A DNA stretch of 64,000 nucleotides from Yponomeuta sedellus (taxonomy: Eukaryota > Arthropoda > Insecta > Lepidoptera > Yponomeutidae): positions 11,023,473 through 11,087,472 of the forward strand of contig OW203724.1 of assembly GCA_934045075.1 (NCBI GenBank). Reading direction: 5' to 3'. The notes beneath the pieces were generated by a model, which saw only the letters and a list, made by a program, of their open reading frames with translations, was not told the DNA's origin and made no database searches. This document shows, piece by piece, positions 63,700 to 64,000 of the stretch; positions within the stretch are counted from its first letter, which is position 1; the number at the start of each line of letters is the position of its first letter. Position numbers and translations under genes: made by a program.

Positions 63700-64000
63700 C
63701 GTGGAAATGCATAACCGTGTGCGCCTGTTTAAATTCTCAGAAATTCGTGACAGAATAAACTCGTCATTTCTTATCTGATCAAAAGCTGGCACAATTCACT
63801 CCCGTAACTCACCCACTGTGATTATTTCGCCATTCCGACTTTCGTAAACACGTCTCACCGTCGTCGTGTTAGTAGTGTAATCCTTGCAGTAAGTTTAAAG
63901 GAACCTCTTCCATTATTTCGTGGACTATACTACGTAAGATTTTTAGGTACGTAGCACCTGTTAGTCTCCCTTGAATAAAAATGGGTCCAAGCAGCTTGTT
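63700..64000 (-). pseudogene. Tc1-like DDE transposase fragment, runs off the window
   Basis: Minus-strand reading from the window edge gives LLGPIFIQGRLTGATYLKIL, then IVHEIMEEVPLNLLQGLHY, typical of the stretch between the first and second catalytic Asp in a Tc1-like transposase. The frame then breaks and resumes with VRRVYESRNGEIITV and DQIRNDEFILSRISENLNRR, a C-terminal part. The catalytic middle is deleted. Confidence 0.5.

Overview
This window is eukaryotic DNA, almost certainly insect and most likely lepidopteran. The reasons are the Helitron ends with a GC-rich hairpin before CTAG, the LINE tails built on short simple repeats, mariner, Mag-like Gypsy, I-like LINEs with RNase H, and tRNA- and 5S-derived SINE pieces. 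It reads as a transposon-on-transposon accessory or heterochromatin-like region. I found no convincing intact host gene. The nearest candidate is a broken THAP-domain fragment at 21.5-22.4 kb.

Region by region. 0-4 kb: pogo/jerky-type DDE transposase, followed on the same strand by a second ORF ending in a PHD finger, with repeated AATAAGGCCCA motifs on both sides. 4-9 kb: Helitron end, small palindromic element, TTAA-flanked MITE, three tRNA-like SINE heads, a LINE RT fragment, a repeat also present at 62-63 kb, and a 48-bp tandem repeat. 9-11.4 kb: decayed mariner, then unassigned DNA. 11.4-16.8 kb: Helitron-like sequence carrying a Mag-like Gypsy element with two identical 101-bp LTRs and a 6-bp target duplication. 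17-19.5 kb: CR1/Jockey-type LINE EN-RT, then an oppositely oriented LINE C-terminus. 19.6-22.5 kb: DNA element with CAGTGTTGCC ends, a 146-bp Helitron inside a LINE tail, and the THAP remnant. 23.5-24.8 kb: dead mariner with both inverted repeats. 26-32 kb: nearly intact I-like LINE (minus). 32.8-36.1 kb: tandem SINE pair, a 215-bp (GTAT)n tract, and 315-bp repeats holding a solo LTR that itself holds a truncated LINE. 37.8-38.3 kb: a 445-bp hairpin with 213-bp arms. 39.1-44.7 kb: Gypsy element with 483-bp LTRs, gag deleted internally, pol open, and a canonical -1 slippery site. 45.6 kb: perfect short hairpins. 46.5-51.6 kb: second, more damaged I-like LINE (minus). 52-58.1 kb: three-level nest, in which a LINE ORF1 is split by an internally deleted hAT, which is split by a full-length single-ORF LINE with an intact 939-residue EN-RT. 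The outer LINE ends in a perfect 47-bp snap-back palindrome. 58.2-60.3 kb: 5S-related SINE with an inverted tail, and a TIR element holding a truncated RTE-like LINE with a 10-bp target duplication. 60.3-64 kb: mostly unassigned, then the second copy of the 7.6-8.2 kb repeat and a truncated Tc1-like transposase running off the end.

The genes do not form a pathway. The value of the window lies in a readable insertion history, a few elements that look recent or possibly active (Gypsy at 11.7-16.2 kb, the LINE at 53.1-56.3 kb, the first I-like LINE), and several foldback sequences that could make double-stranded RNA. Family calls rest on motifs read by eye. No database search was possible.
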